Source: Cryptomeria japonica (Eukaryota; Streptophyta; Pinopsida; Cupressales; Cupressaceae). From it: a stretch of 64,000 bases of DNA. The notes beneath the pieces were generated by a model that was not told where the DNA came from, made no database searches, and was given only the letters and a program-made list of their open reading frames with translations. The translations under genes were made by a program, and so were the position numbers. The stretch's first letter is position 1, and each line of letters starts with the position of its first letter. The DNA is taken from assembly GCF_030272615.1 (NCBI RefSeq), contig NC_081405.1, forward strand, positions 576,275,752 through 576,339,751. Direction: 5' to 3'. Positions 1 through 11,777 of the stretch are shown here, piece by piece.

Positions 1-469
1 GAGAGAGATGAATGGTGATAATCATTTAATTTTCTACAACATAAGCATACAATAATTGCCATACTAGTCCTTCAAGTGGACAATATTAAACTAGATCATA
101 ATCTTTAAACAAACACAATTCGCACTCTCAAATTCAAGACAAGCACGGACCAACCCAATATGGATTAGTCTAAAGAGTACAAAACTCAATAAGGGAAGGT
201 ACCTACGACTTTCTTTCAAAATAAGAGTAATCGTAGACCAAGACATCAATAAGCACACAATGCACATATAATCACTCAAAACCACCAACATCAAGAAGGC
301 GAAAATAAGGTGTGAACACACATACGTTACACATAAGTTAAGGTCTGCTCAATCACTCACATGCAAGAGGAGGACAAGCATACACATAAGGTCGATACAC
401 CTCACACCAATAGAGGGCACACGTGACACCAGAGATCCCAATGTTTGCAACATGGGCTCTGATACCAAA
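1..469 (-). mobile_element. Leader of a minus-strand LTR retrotransposon
   Basis: This is the stretch just downstream (minus strand) of the primer binding site at 455-467 and the LTR at 470-4706, so it should be the untranslated leader of that element. No gag-like reading frame is visible; the short open frames have no recognisable motif. The element continues beyond the left edge, so its coding capacity cannot be judged. Confidence 0.6.
455..467 (-). other. Primer binding site, initiator tRNA-Met type
   Basis: The minus strand reads TGGTATCAGAGCC, a 13-base match to the complement of the plant initiator tRNA-Met 3' end. It lies two bases from the LTR terminus at 470. It fixes the element as minus-strand, with its internal region to the left. 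Confidence 0.85.
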
Positions 470-3400
470 TGTAATGCCCCGCCAGGAAACCCCGAAGGGA
501 TTAAGCCATAACACAAGAATAGAGTGCAATAATTTTTTTTTTAAACTACACCACATAAGATACAACAAGATATCAAAGATTCAGATTACATAGCGAAAGA
601 CATCAACTAACACCTAAAGAGTTTCCCAATGAGATTACTTAAATTTCACAATTCACTAACTCACACAATTAATCCAATAAGCGGATTATCTTAACAATGA
701 GATAATTCTTAATCAGGATAATTTCTTTCAGAAGATGGAAATATAAATCACAAGAAAAGGTTCATCCATTAAGATCTATTCATAATCTTCATTCAAGCTT
801 TTCATTTAAAATTACAAGCCATACATCTAATATTCTAACACACTAGAGTTTCATCATATACATATCAGATCTTTTCAAGCATATTTAATTTTCTTAACAA
901 CAACTGAATATATATTCCATTACTCTAAGTTACATTCTTTCATATTCCAATTTAATACATTTTAAAAGATGATTGCATACTAGCATCTATGATAAATCTC
1001 ATCCACTTATGCATTCGATAAACATGGCATTCAAGAAAGGACTGCATATAAGCATTTAAAGTTAATTATATTTATCCACTTATCCATTCTAATGTAAGCT
1101 ATTCATACATGATAAAGCTGAATAAAGGAAACATAAGAGAATACATCACATAACACCATAATGATCTCGAAGTTCACCCCTAAAGGGCTACATCTCCGGG
1201 TCTGCTCAACTGCAAGACCTCTCTGATAATTAATAAAGTTAAGAATACAAGAGGTTACACTATTACAATCCAGCCATCAAGGTGAAACATAAACAATATA
1301 CAAACGTCCGCATCGGTCAATTAATACATAAACGATCCCTGAAAAGGAAAGGATCCAGCTGAACATAATCAAAGCTAATACAAAGGTCCAGAAGAGCATC
1401 CATAAAACTGAGTCATCACCACCCAAGGTCTAACATGAAACCGATACTCACAAGGGCAGAGACAACAGGACGACCCACAAAGGTACTCCTAATAGGACAA
1501 AACGACAACACACTAGCGAACGTAGGGACAAGTGTCATCACACAACCTGGTATGGATACCATGGCAAGTCTTCATAGGTCCCGGCCCCATACATTGGGTT
1601 ACCCTGGCAACCTAATCCGAGCTTCCGGCCCATCCAAGCCTCATGTGGACCCACACATCCTCACGTGAAGACAAGGATGATGGTTTGCCATTTCAGGCCT
1701 TCCCACAGCATGTCGAGTCTATGCTAGCACTCATCCCATGTGTGAGGCACATTTATCTTACTTAGAAATTACATTCTAATCTACTGTTAGGTTATCACTT
1801 ATTAGACTCACTTTCGACGGGTTACCCAGCAGCCACTTTGGGCGCAGCCCCCAATCGAAGGCCACTTTCCCATACGACACTAGACTATACTCAGACGAAC
1901 TCAAAAACCAAGGAATACACATGGTCGGATGAACGGAGTTCAAGAAGGAAGAAACAACCATCTGGTCAAACACGACACAAAAGATGAACACTTACTGACG
2001 GTACTCAAACTAGAGACCCGACCAACAATGGTCAACCACAAATCATCATTCGACTCACACAAAGAGGATATGATCAAAACGACACTACCACAATACAACA
2101 GTCAACTCGGAATCGAGGACTGAAACAGGTACCTCAAATCATTCCATATGAAAGGGTCCTATCAAAACAAGCACGGCTTGCCATTTCATAATCAAAAGCA
2201 AATACAGAAATTAAACTCGCATAGGAATAATCAACAGATCCAATCTTTCCGAATTGATCTAAACATTAAACATCAATCAAGTTTCTACAAGATCTATATC
2301 AGATTACAGTTATCTACCTCAACTAGGGATAAGTTGTTCTTGGTTTTCTAACTCTCTAAGGTTCAAAGCATCGAACAGACATATTAAGCCATAATGAGTT
2401 CTTAAACCAAATTCATATTAACAAAACTCAGACAACCATTAATCATTTAAATAAGATATTTAATCTCCAATAAACCATCATTGACATACTGGTTCAAAAC
2501 CACTTCTACAGTTTCATATGTTCAAGTCCAGTTGCTCTATACGGATCACGGAAATATAAATATAAAAAGGGAATCCAAATGTAGATAATCATTTCCACAA
2601 TCCAAATATTACTTCCCTATGCACGTATAGAAGAATCCAAAATTAACTGTTAATTAATGAGTATATTTATCAATCCATGATAAAAATATACACAAGTAAT
2701 AACTAAAAGAGCACAATCACCCAGCTGATTATTAGTTAATATATAATTATTAATCTTTATTAATAAAATATATATTACCAATAATTAATGCATCACACCA
2801 TTTTCCATTTAAATATCGATTAGTTTATATATATACATATTAATTTCCATTAATTAATATATATAAAATAATTAATAATTAATTGAAAACTTTATTTAAA
2901 AAAAATACTTTTAATTTAACAAACTTATTTATTTATTTATTTTTATAAAAAAAAAATAATAAAAAAACAAACATGAAAAACTTTGTTTCAAAACTTCGAG
3001 GGCAAACCACGTGGGGGCCACGTGGGCTTCTCCCACGCGGGTTTCCCTTTTCCCATAGGAAGGGCTGGGGAGACCATGACGTGGTCTCCACCCAGCCTAG
3101 GCTGCGTGGAGAGCACAACATGGCCTCCCACAGGCCTCTCCCCATGCATAGGGAAGCCTTGGCTCTCCCCAAACATGGGTCGAGGGCCTTGGCAAAGCCG
3201 TCCCCTTCCAAAACCGCCATAACCAATCTCCACGCAGGGTTTAGATTTTGATTAAAATAATATATTTTTTTTTTTGATTTGCTGTTAAGAAATTTCATAC
3301 ACAGCAAGGAAAAAACACAGTCTCATAGAGACTTAGATAAATAAATTTTTTTGGGGGGTTTTGATTCTTTCATAAGCAATTGTAAAAATACCCAGATCAG

Positions 3401-4706
3401 AAAAGGGGACAATTTCTCCAAATCCAACAGCATATTGGCCAAATAAGATTGATCTTCACAAATTTAACATCTAATCTGCCAAACCCCCAAATAAATTCCA
3501 ATTTTATTTATTTTAAATCATTCTTAGCAAACCAGAAATTGATTGAAAACAAAGAATGAGATCAACGAGGGATAATTCAAGATCTTATTTCCATTCTACT
3601 CTATTAATCAATCAAACTGATTTTTCAATAACAAATTCATTTCTTTCAACCAGAACAGTAAATTCTTTTGGCAACAAGAAAACAATTCAGAATCCTACCT
3701 TCATACGCAATCCTGGAATAGCTGAAGGAGAGCCCACCTGTTAGATCCAGCATAACTCCCTCCTCTCCAAAAAACCCCCAAAAATTTCTTTCCAACCAAA
3801 AATTTTCCAAAAAACCTCCATCCTCCAAAATTTCCCCAAAAATTAGGTTATATGGAAGAGTTGACCAAAATTCCATTTTTGGAATTAAAATTTTTATTTA
3901 AAAATAATTCTCAAAAATAATTCTATTTCTAACTATATCAATAATTTAAATTGCTTTTCAATTCAAAATTGATTTTCTCATTTAATCCAATTAACCTTTC
4001 AAATTTCAAAAGCCAACAGAATACAATTAAGTCTATTGCAATTAAATACAAAACTTTCTTTTCAACAACATATTCAAAATGCATTTAATATTCAAAATCA
4101 GTCATTTAATCGAACTCACTCCCAATTTAAAATAAGCAATTCATATCAACAAAAATCGCATAACGAAATCCCGATTACTTTAGTCCATTAATCTCTAATG
4201 CACAAATACATATTTAATCAAGATAATTACTAAGGACTAATAGATCAATTTAACCATACACATCAAGCACGCAAACCGAGAAGGTCAACCAAACAGACGA
4301 CTCGCAAACCCAAACAAAAAGGGAACACCGACGACGGCTGATGATGCTCACTTGAGCACGACGAAGGTCAACTAGGGTCTTACGACCACCTAATCCAGCT
4401 CTAAGGATTAAAGAGGTACACTCAAACCTACACATCCAGGTGAAGACGAACCTCGCACTCATGCGGCGTTGTACCTGAAATCTCCTGCAACCAAGAGTCA
4501 TACATGCATACATATACAAACTTTAATGAAAGCGTTAGCCCGATATTAATACCATGAAATAGGTACACTAACAACTTGCATACAACTAGTGTGAAAACCA
4601 CATCAACAGCTATGCGTTAAATCAAATATCTGACTATAACATTACATTAAGATAACTAACCAAGATTAAACCAAGATTAGAATTTGATTAGGGTAGGGGT
4701 ACTACA
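470..4706 (-). repeat. Very long LTR (4.2 kb), 5' LTR of minus-strand element
   Basis: The ends form an imperfect inverted repeat: TGTAATGCCCC at 470-480 and GGGGTACTACA at 4696-4706. The left end abuts the primer site. The sequence beyond 4706 matches the interior of another LTR (41864 onward), so the insertion point is defined by that match. No coding region is supported inside. The LTR contains a GC-rich patch at about 2985-3245 and a strongly AT-rich stretch just to its left, about 2640-2960. The partner LTR and the target duplication lie outside the window. The superfamily cannot be assigned. Confidence 0.75.
2985..3245. other. GC-rich island with paired G-box palindromes inside the long LTR
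   Basis: About 260 bases of GC-rich sequence sit in an otherwise AT-rich LTR. Two CACGTG cores occur about 11 bases apart near 3010-3026, followed by CCCACGCGGG-like sequence. Overlapping open frames on both strands follow from the low stop density of GC-rich DNA and are not called as genes. G-box palindromes are known plant bZIP/bHLH sites; a regulatory role here is inference. Confidence 0.45.
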
Positions 4707-7109
4707 TTTTATGTCTTTATTATGATGTATTTTTATTGTGGACATGAAAGCGACGATGTCATACCACTCATTGCAAGCAGGGTGTGATCTTGCAATTCTC
4801 TTTCACCTATATGTATAGTCCATGGTTGTATGTATATATATGTTATCTATAGATATTTGAGGTTATTTCATGTGTGTGTGTGTGTTGTGCATAGACATTT
4901 GGTGTTATGTTGCGGATACTAGACATCGACTCCACATAGTTTTAGAGGTTTGAGCGTGTCTCTAATCCCAATGGAAAGATGATCAAAGAATGATATAGTG
5001 TTCTATTACATCATAGGATTAGTTGATGTCTTACCAGTTCTAGTATTTTGGTTATGTTTCCTTGTAGGAGGTATGTGGTGTTTTATTATTATGTTGGGTA
5101 GATTTTTATTAAGTTTTGGTGATTAATTAATTAATAATAATATAATCTCTATTGTGTAATTAATAAATAATATTTTTTTTGTGAGTTTAATATATATTAT
5201 TAATTAATTATTTTAAGGAATTATATTATTGAAGCTTTTATATTTAATTATTAATTTATTTTCATTTTATTTTATTGGCTTTATTGGCTAATTAGGAGTT
5301 GAATTTAGTAATTATTATTTTTAATTTATTTTCCTTTATTTTTGAAGGTGGAAGTGGAGAGAACTTTGTGTTTGCATTGGAGTTGCTATTTGTGTTTCAT
5401 GCATGAAGAAAGATTATTATTTTTAGGATTTTTGTTTTATGTTTTATTTAGGGTTTTTGGGAGGATTTTTAGAAGAGTTTTCCATTATTATTGTATTGGT
5501 TGAATATTTTCGAAGGGCTGCATGATATTTTCTAAAAAAAAATTGTGATTTTGGGTTGTTAGAAGAGAAATTGCTTCCTATTTTCGAAGAAGCTTTTTGT
5601 GTGTGATTGTTCAGTTGTGGATTGTATCTTGGATTTTGTATTGTTGCTATGTTTTACATTGAAAAGGATTGAGAAAATTGATGTTTCAAAATTATTGGTG
5701 TGCTTTGTCTCTCTTTCAACAATTTATCCATTCTTCTTACTTCCAAGTTGGTGATATCTTTATTTCCGTTTCCAATTGTACATGTCTCTAACTTTGAAAG
5801 TGAAAGATTCTCTGATTTGTGCTTGAAAATTGTCTTATATCTTATAGGAAGGATTCTTTATAATGTTATAAACATATTGTTTCTAAGGGAATTCTTTGGG
5901 ATAAGATTCTTGTCAAGATTAGTATTTTGGTTGTCTATTTCCATAAATGAGAGAGTCTAGTTGTTTTGAGTGTTGTGGAGATTTATGTCTGTGAATATAT
6001 TTAGAGTCTTGAGATCTTTTATTTTGGAATTTGAGTGTTATTTTCTTTTCTTTGCATTAAATTGAATGAAGTTGAACTTTGTTTTGAAATTGTGAAATTG
6101 TTTATAAAAAAAAAATTATTGTTGTGTCGTACATAAGCGCTACTTTGCGTGCCATATGCGCCACAATTTATCACAAAAGAACCATTTTGGTTGTCATAAG
6201 CACTAAAATAAGTCATATATTTGCTAAATAAATTCGTAAATACATTATAAACATTACTAAATGTTCTATAAGAATATGTAAAAGTGTCAAAAATAGTTGT
6301 CGAATGAGCTATTCTATTTTTTATTTTATTTTTATTTATTTTTTTGAATTCTGACAGTCTAAGTCAAACCAGAGACTTATTTTTAGACTTTTGTTTCCTT
6401 GTGATGGTTTTCTAGAATTACTTAATTGTATTTTTAAATAAATTTTATGATATTCTTGATTTTGCGTAAGATATGCTCTTTTCGAATAATGTGTATGGAG
6501 AAATATTATATTGATGGTTAAATTTTATTACATGGAAATCAATTGATTATGTATTAAAGATGGATATGAGATTTCTCTATGATTTATGATTTGTATTTAT
6601 CCATAGACTATAGGAACATGTTAGGAGGAATGGCTTCCAAGTGAGTGTCAGAGCCCGTAAGTGGCTATGATGAGATCTCATTAAGAGTTTTGTTGTAAGT
6701 AAGTGATAACCTTAATGAATTTATTTAGGGGTTGGTTAATTTTCACATTAATAAGATAATTGTGGTGCCCCACTAATGGACTAGAGTGTTATTTCAAGCT
6801 CAAGATGACATTAGGAAGGCCTTGTTGGCATGACTATACTCCCTTGTCTTTATCAGAGGTTGAGCTGGTTCTGCATGGGTGTCACTTGGCACTAGGGTCC
6901 AGAGCGAGTGTCAAGATAAAATTGATGATGACATACGATGATACTCTCTGCCATGTGTGTCATAGGTCTCTGCCTTTGTTGTATGTTGGTCATTGGTTAG
7001 TCTTTATTTTATGATTAATCCTATATTTTGTGTTGATAGTCTTTGTTTATGTTACCTTGTTGTGTCTCTTGGGAGATAGGTGTCAATCTATGTTTGGGGC
7101 CTTATAACA
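4707..7109 (+). repeat. Truncated chromovirus-type LTR, left copy
   Basis: From 4707 this tracks the LTR at 41864-48582: the shared blocks include 4740-4810 with 41890-41963, 4884-5130 with 42440-42700, 5189-5315 with 47997-48125, and 6655-7109 with 48145-48582. Its first ~320 bases are missing because the 4.2 kb LTR lies there. It ends TTATAACA at 7109, followed by a sequence shared with the right copy (TTCTCCGGAGCAT). A 1.3 kb middle portion (about 5315-6655) is absent from the right copy. No coding region is visible. Confidence 0.65.
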
Positions 7110-7122
7110 TTCTCCGGAGCAT

Positions 7123-7268
7123 AAGGGGTAGTTTTATCTCTAAAACATACCTAACTATTTCATCTTGATTTCCGAATTCTAGATGTCCTGAATGCTGATA
7201 AACCCTAAGTCTTTAATGTGCAAGTCTGTTTTGGCTTGATCTTTCCAGAATCTCCCATTAGCTCACTC
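7123..7268 (-). pseudogene. Element E ORF2 fragment, left of the array insertion
   Basis: Read on the minus strand across the array, this continues the ORF2-like protein that breaks off at 35988. After the shared target site comes SELMGDSGKIK, then, after a frameshift, a KDLGF..ILEF..EIVRYV segment. That aligns with EDLGF..ILNI..VVHLV of the array's own ORF2. The match dies out at about 7123, where chromovirus LTR sequence begins, so the rest of element E is deleted. Non-functional. Confidence 0.6.
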
Positions 7269-7273
7269 ATGTA
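7269..7273. other. Target-site duplication ATGTA, left end of array
   Basis: ATGTA directly precedes LTR A and is repeated at 35983-35987 directly after LTR D. Removing everything between rejoins element E's reading frame at the same residue. Confidence 0.8.
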
Positions 7274-8074
7274 TGTTAGATTCAATGACTGTCCCAAAGA
7301 CATTGAGAGGGGGGGGGGGAATCAGTGTCTAACTGGTTAGTTAAATATTCGAACTTATTTATATCTTTGCAACCCAAAACAATGTACCGATAAACAAGAA
7401 ATAGTGTAGTAAACAGAAATAATAGAGACAACATAAATGCACACCATGACACAAGATATTTTAATGAGGAAACTCGGTGTGGAAAAAACCTCGGTGGTAT
7501 TTGTGACCCATAATATTTACTCACTGGTGAATATGAATAAATACTACTTACAATACAAGGCTGCACATGTAGGAAGGCCAACTGCCTAGAGCGAACTTCT
7601 CAAAAGAGTCTTATTGACTACAATATGGATAATTAAATCCAATACAATGTACTTCTCAAGATAGCATCTCTAATGTCTGGTTCAGTACCAATTTAAACTC
7701 AATTAGATACCTTAACCAAAAACCTTTCGTTGTCTTTAGATATACCAACAATAATTATCTATCCTTTACCATTACAAAAGTGATATATAAGATCTCATAC
7801 ATATATGAGTATTTACAATATACCAAGTTGGCATACAAATAATTAATTACATTTATAATATAATTCATATAAGCAAAACTTTATCCCATGCCGGCCTGAC
7901 TTCTGGTATACTTCATTTCCGATGTAATTTGGATGCCGCTGAAAGTGCCTGTCAGTGCCAGTTCTTGTCGGTGCATGATGTCTATGATGAAAGTGCACAT
8001 GTAGAGATTTGTTCCCAGTTGGTTGCCATCAATGACAACATCAAATATTCTCATTAGAGTGTAGAATGCCAGAA
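7274..8074 (-). repeat. LTR A (outer 3' LTR of the array)
   Basis: It begins TGTTAGATTCAATG as LTRs C and D do, contains the same G-run (11 G) about 40 bases in, and ends at a mutated form of the TGCCAACA terminus. A polypurine tract follows on the right. There is no primer site on the left, where the target duplication sits, so this is the outer end. Confidence 0.85.
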
Positions 8075-8088
8075 ATCTCCCCCTTTGG
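8075..8088 (-). other. Polypurine tract, unit 1
   Basis: The minus strand reads CCAAAGGGGGAGAT directly before LTR A, the expected plus-strand primer for cDNA synthesis. Confidence 0.75.
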
Positions 8089-8298
8089 AATTCATGGCAA
8101 CACTCATGAGAAAAATCCAAAACTGCTATCCAAAAAATGAAATCCAAAAGCAAGTGTGCTCCCCCTTTGTGCATTTATTTTCTCCATACTACTCCTTATT
8201 TTTTCTCCATACTACTCCTTATTGTTTCTCCATACTACTACTCCCCCTTTGACATCAATTGCAAAGCATGTCAAAAAGAATCAAAGAATACAAAAAAG

Positions 8299-11200
8299 CT
8301 ACCTCATCGCCTGTAACCAGTTGGTTACAATTTGAAAAATGTCAACCAAAATTAGATTTAGGCTCTGCATGAATTTGGTGGTGTCAGAGAGAATGGTCTT
8401 AGTTTGCTAGATCATGCTAGTTAGATAGTGCATTTGTTGCTCCTATGACCATTCTCCTTGAACTATTTCCTTTGATAGCTCAACCCGCTGAGTAATGAGA
8501 CTATCCAATTTTGGACCAAGTTTACTTGTGAGTTCCCGGGCTTCCAACCTTATCCTTGCTTTCTCTTCCCCAAGTTTCTCCACCTTATCCTCAAAAACCT
8601 CCATTTCCTTCTCAAAAATCGAGATAAGTCCCGAAGAACCTATCAAATTATCTGCAATATCATCGATTTCTTTTAGTGTCTTCTTAATTTCCTCATTGAT
8701 ATCCTCTATCAGATGGTGGGGCTTGCAAGCTTCTCTATACCACTCCTTATATTCCAAAATTGTTGAGTTAAGTATTGGTAATAAAGAATCTATATGCTCA
8801 TTACAATTTTTGATGGTTTTCTCAAAAAATTATCCTTTCTCTTTTTCTACTCTCTCCTTAACTGTTTCTTCATTCACCTTATCAATAGTTATGATATTTC
8901 TAGTAATGTATTTTGCCAATGTGTCCAATTTACCTAAAGAATCATTAATGTGATCTATCTTACAAGTAGGTGCAATCATTTTCAAGATAGGTAATGTGTT
9001 ATCAATAGCCTTAAATGCTAAGGCATTACAATCTGTTGTCCTCTTGATTGAATCCAATAGAACCTCTATTATGTTAATGGGTCTAAATTCTATAGTGGAT
9101 GTGCTTGGTTCTGCTATGGGTTTCGTCTCAATAGATGCTTGCCCAATTACCTTCACTATTTCCTCTTTATTTCAATCAGTCGCTTCCACTTTACTTACAT
9201 TTTCTACCAGTTCCTCTGTCTGTGTTTGTGTCTTTGCTTTTGATTTTTCAGTCTGTACAAGTATCTCTTCAATTGTCAGTTTCTTTGATTATGGTTTCTC
9301 TGTGTTATCCTTTGTTAGTTTCTGAGTGTCTGGTTGCTCTTCTTCTATCGGTACCTTAGTCTTTTGAGAGTCAATAATATGTACCAGTGATGCTGAAGTT
9401 AATGGAGGGGTGTCTTGAGCCAGTGGAGGGATGTTATATGTTACCTTTATAGCATGTACACCACCAATCTTGCCTTTCCCTTTGTCCTTTCGGTACACCT
9501 TAGTAAATGATTTGTCTTTTTTTTCTTTCCCTTCCCTCTTTCTTTTCATTTTCAACAAAAAAGATATCCTATTTGTCTGCAGTCTTATAAGAAATCTCCT
9601 TACCTCTACCAGCCATTAAAATTACTTGCTAGTGTCCACTAACAAAAATTGACCAGTTTGCTTCAGAGATTAGCTCATAAATTTCCTCTCTAGAGTTTAC
9701 AGGGTGCGCTACCAATAATCCTTCAACTTTTATCTTTTTAGCTAGTTCCATTACTAACATCCTTTTAGCTTCTAGGCTTAAATATAAGTCATTTGGTAGA
9801 TCGTCTACAACTTCAATCAAAAACTTTTTATAGATATCTAAATGCAAAATTATACTAGCCTCTATACTGTCCTCGTCTAAGTCTTTGTAAGAATGATAGT
9901 ATTTATTCACATTGCAAATATTTCCATCCCATGTTATCTCATTTACCAATTCCTCCAGTGTCAAGGTATCCGGTGTCTTAGTCTGTTTCTTCTTTGGTGT
10001 TAGTTTCTTTTCAGGTTCCCCAACTACCTATTGCTTTATCCTTAGTGTTCTGGTCCTTTTGGGAGAAGGAGAGGTTACCGATGACGGTTTCCTCTTCTTT
10101 CCCTCAACTCTTTTGAACTCTGCAACTTTCCCACTGTCAGCATCTAAAGAAGTAACAACCAGTAAAACATGAGCTTCTAATTTCAATCCTTCCAGATCAC
10201 TGGCAGATATACTAATTATGTTCATTACATTTTCTTTGGCTTCCTTGGCCATCTTTGATGCATCTCTGATAGACTTTTCTCTTCTTTTTCTTTGTTTTTG
10301 CATTGAAACAATGCTCTCAATGGTCTCAGCATTTCCAAAGGTTTCCTTAGTTGGTTCTCTAGGTGCCTCGAGTAATGTTTTAGCATATATTTTGAGAATG
10401 TTTAGATCAACTTCCTAACCCATTTCAGTAACCCAAATAGTTCTAAGGATAACTACTTCCGTCCATGTCTAATCACGATTGATTACAAAGCAGATGTGCT
10501 TTTCATACTTGTCTACTATGCTCTAGGGTAACCTTTCTCTAGCTCTCATCTTAGTCTGAAAGTTTTTTGAAGTAATCTGTTATAATGTTATCACTATTGG
10601 AGTCCATACCAATGATAGCTTCCTTGATTTGTTTGCCTATCGGGATGTCATATCCAAAGTCCTTATGACCAATACCAGGTATTTCTTTGATGAAGTAAAT
10701 CATCAGACACACAAGAAGGTTGCCAAACTGAAATGTACCTTTCTTGTCACTCGTAATCTTTTTCAGGTTGTCTAATAATTCATCTTTAACCATTCACAAA
10801 CATCAATCTTAGCATTGTTCTTTACTATTTCATATGCATTATGAATACATAAGCTAGAAATTGAATTCAATCTGTTTGAATGAGTTACTCTGTATCCAAT
10901 TATCATACTCACATATCTCACATTAAGATCAGTAATGTCATTAACCCTAAGAGATCTATTGTCAGATGTAGCTCCAGTTAACTCCATACCTCCCTTGTTA
11001 TGTATCTTCTTAGTTTTATCGGGCCTACTATTGGTTGAGGGTAAGCTAGTAACTACCTTTATTTCTTCCTGAGAGATTTTAAAAAAAGAGTCAAGCCACA
11101 TGAACTCTCCATGAACTCTACTCAGAACTAGATGAACTACCTCCTTAGGAAATTCAAGTATGTTCAGTATCTCAATGAATCCTAAGTCTTCAACTATCTT

Positions 11201-11473
11201 ATGCTCCAGTTTAATTAAACCTTGTTCATCAATAATGACACCACTATACATGTTCTTTGAATCATCGGTTCCTAGATTTTCTATGTTGTAGTGAATGTAG
11301 ATTCTAGGGTCTTCGGCAAAGGCGACACCCTTCAATTTTTTTGAAAAAGCTCTAATAGAATCATCTTACTTGGAAATTTTAGGAATGATTTTAAACACGA
11401 GGCTAGGACGCTTAATGTTTTCTACCACAGTAGGGTTTGCAATAAACTTAGGGGCAAAAGATGAAGATGCCAT
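8299..11473 (-). pseudogene. Unit 1 ORF2, unknown protein of the array family
   Basis: Reading starts at 11473 (MASSSS) and can be followed to an AMR-stop at 8299, about 1000 residues, with several stops and at least one frameshift. In order: a conserved N-terminal domain with YIH.NIENLG and DLGFIEILNI, a V..L..F/WLD..FKIS...I..VT.LPS segment, GTFQFGNLLVCLM, a basic Ser/Pro-rich linker (KKRKPSSVTSPSPKRTRT) that could be a nuclear signal, a helical segment near 9629-9964, a Lys/Glu-rich linker, and a C-terminal coiled coil (8443-9156). No protease, RT, RNase H or integrase motif is visible. The LPS region loosely resembles plant mobile-domain proteins; that is a guess. Confidence 0.6.
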
Positions 11474-11777
11474 TTCGAAACATAAATGCCTCTTAGCTTG
11501 AAATACTTGAATGCGTGAAAAATCACTTCACTACTTTGCCTTAGATTTCCCTTGCTCAATTTCATCTTTTCTAATTGTTTGAATGCTTGGTGAGTCAAAA
11601 TGAGGATTTTTTGGTGTTATATAACCAAAAAGTTCTTCAAAAACTGCTTTAAATGCTCGCTGGTGAAGTGAAAACTTAACATATCTACCAGTAAAGAAGA
11701 AATGTGTCTTATTACCATCAACTGAGGGTAGAATACATGATTTTCAACTTGCTGCAATACCCCGTAAGGATTATTCC
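11474..11777 (-). other. ORF1-ORF2 spacer of unit 1
   Basis: About 300 bases separate the end of ORF1 from the start of ORF2. Equivalent spacers occur in unit 2 (24896-25168) and unit 3 (33682-33985). Short same-strand frames cross it, but no conserved protein motif is visible. Confidence 0.4.

Noticed and set aside
2933-3307. Overlapping open frames of 79-124 codons on both strands
   Set aside because: They coincide with a GC-rich patch where stops are rare. No codon bias, start context or conserved motif supports any one of them.
5700-5960. 86-codon open frame in the left chromovirus LTR
   Set aside because: Hydrophobic, low-complexity translation of AT-rich LTR sequence, without homologous reading in the other LTR copy.
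8495-8953. 152-codon Ser-rich open frame on the plus strand (also 27580-28038)
   Set aside because: It is the antisense of the ORF2 coiled coil, where Lys/Glu/Leu codons read as Ser/Phe/Leu on the other strand. Conservation follows the minus strand.
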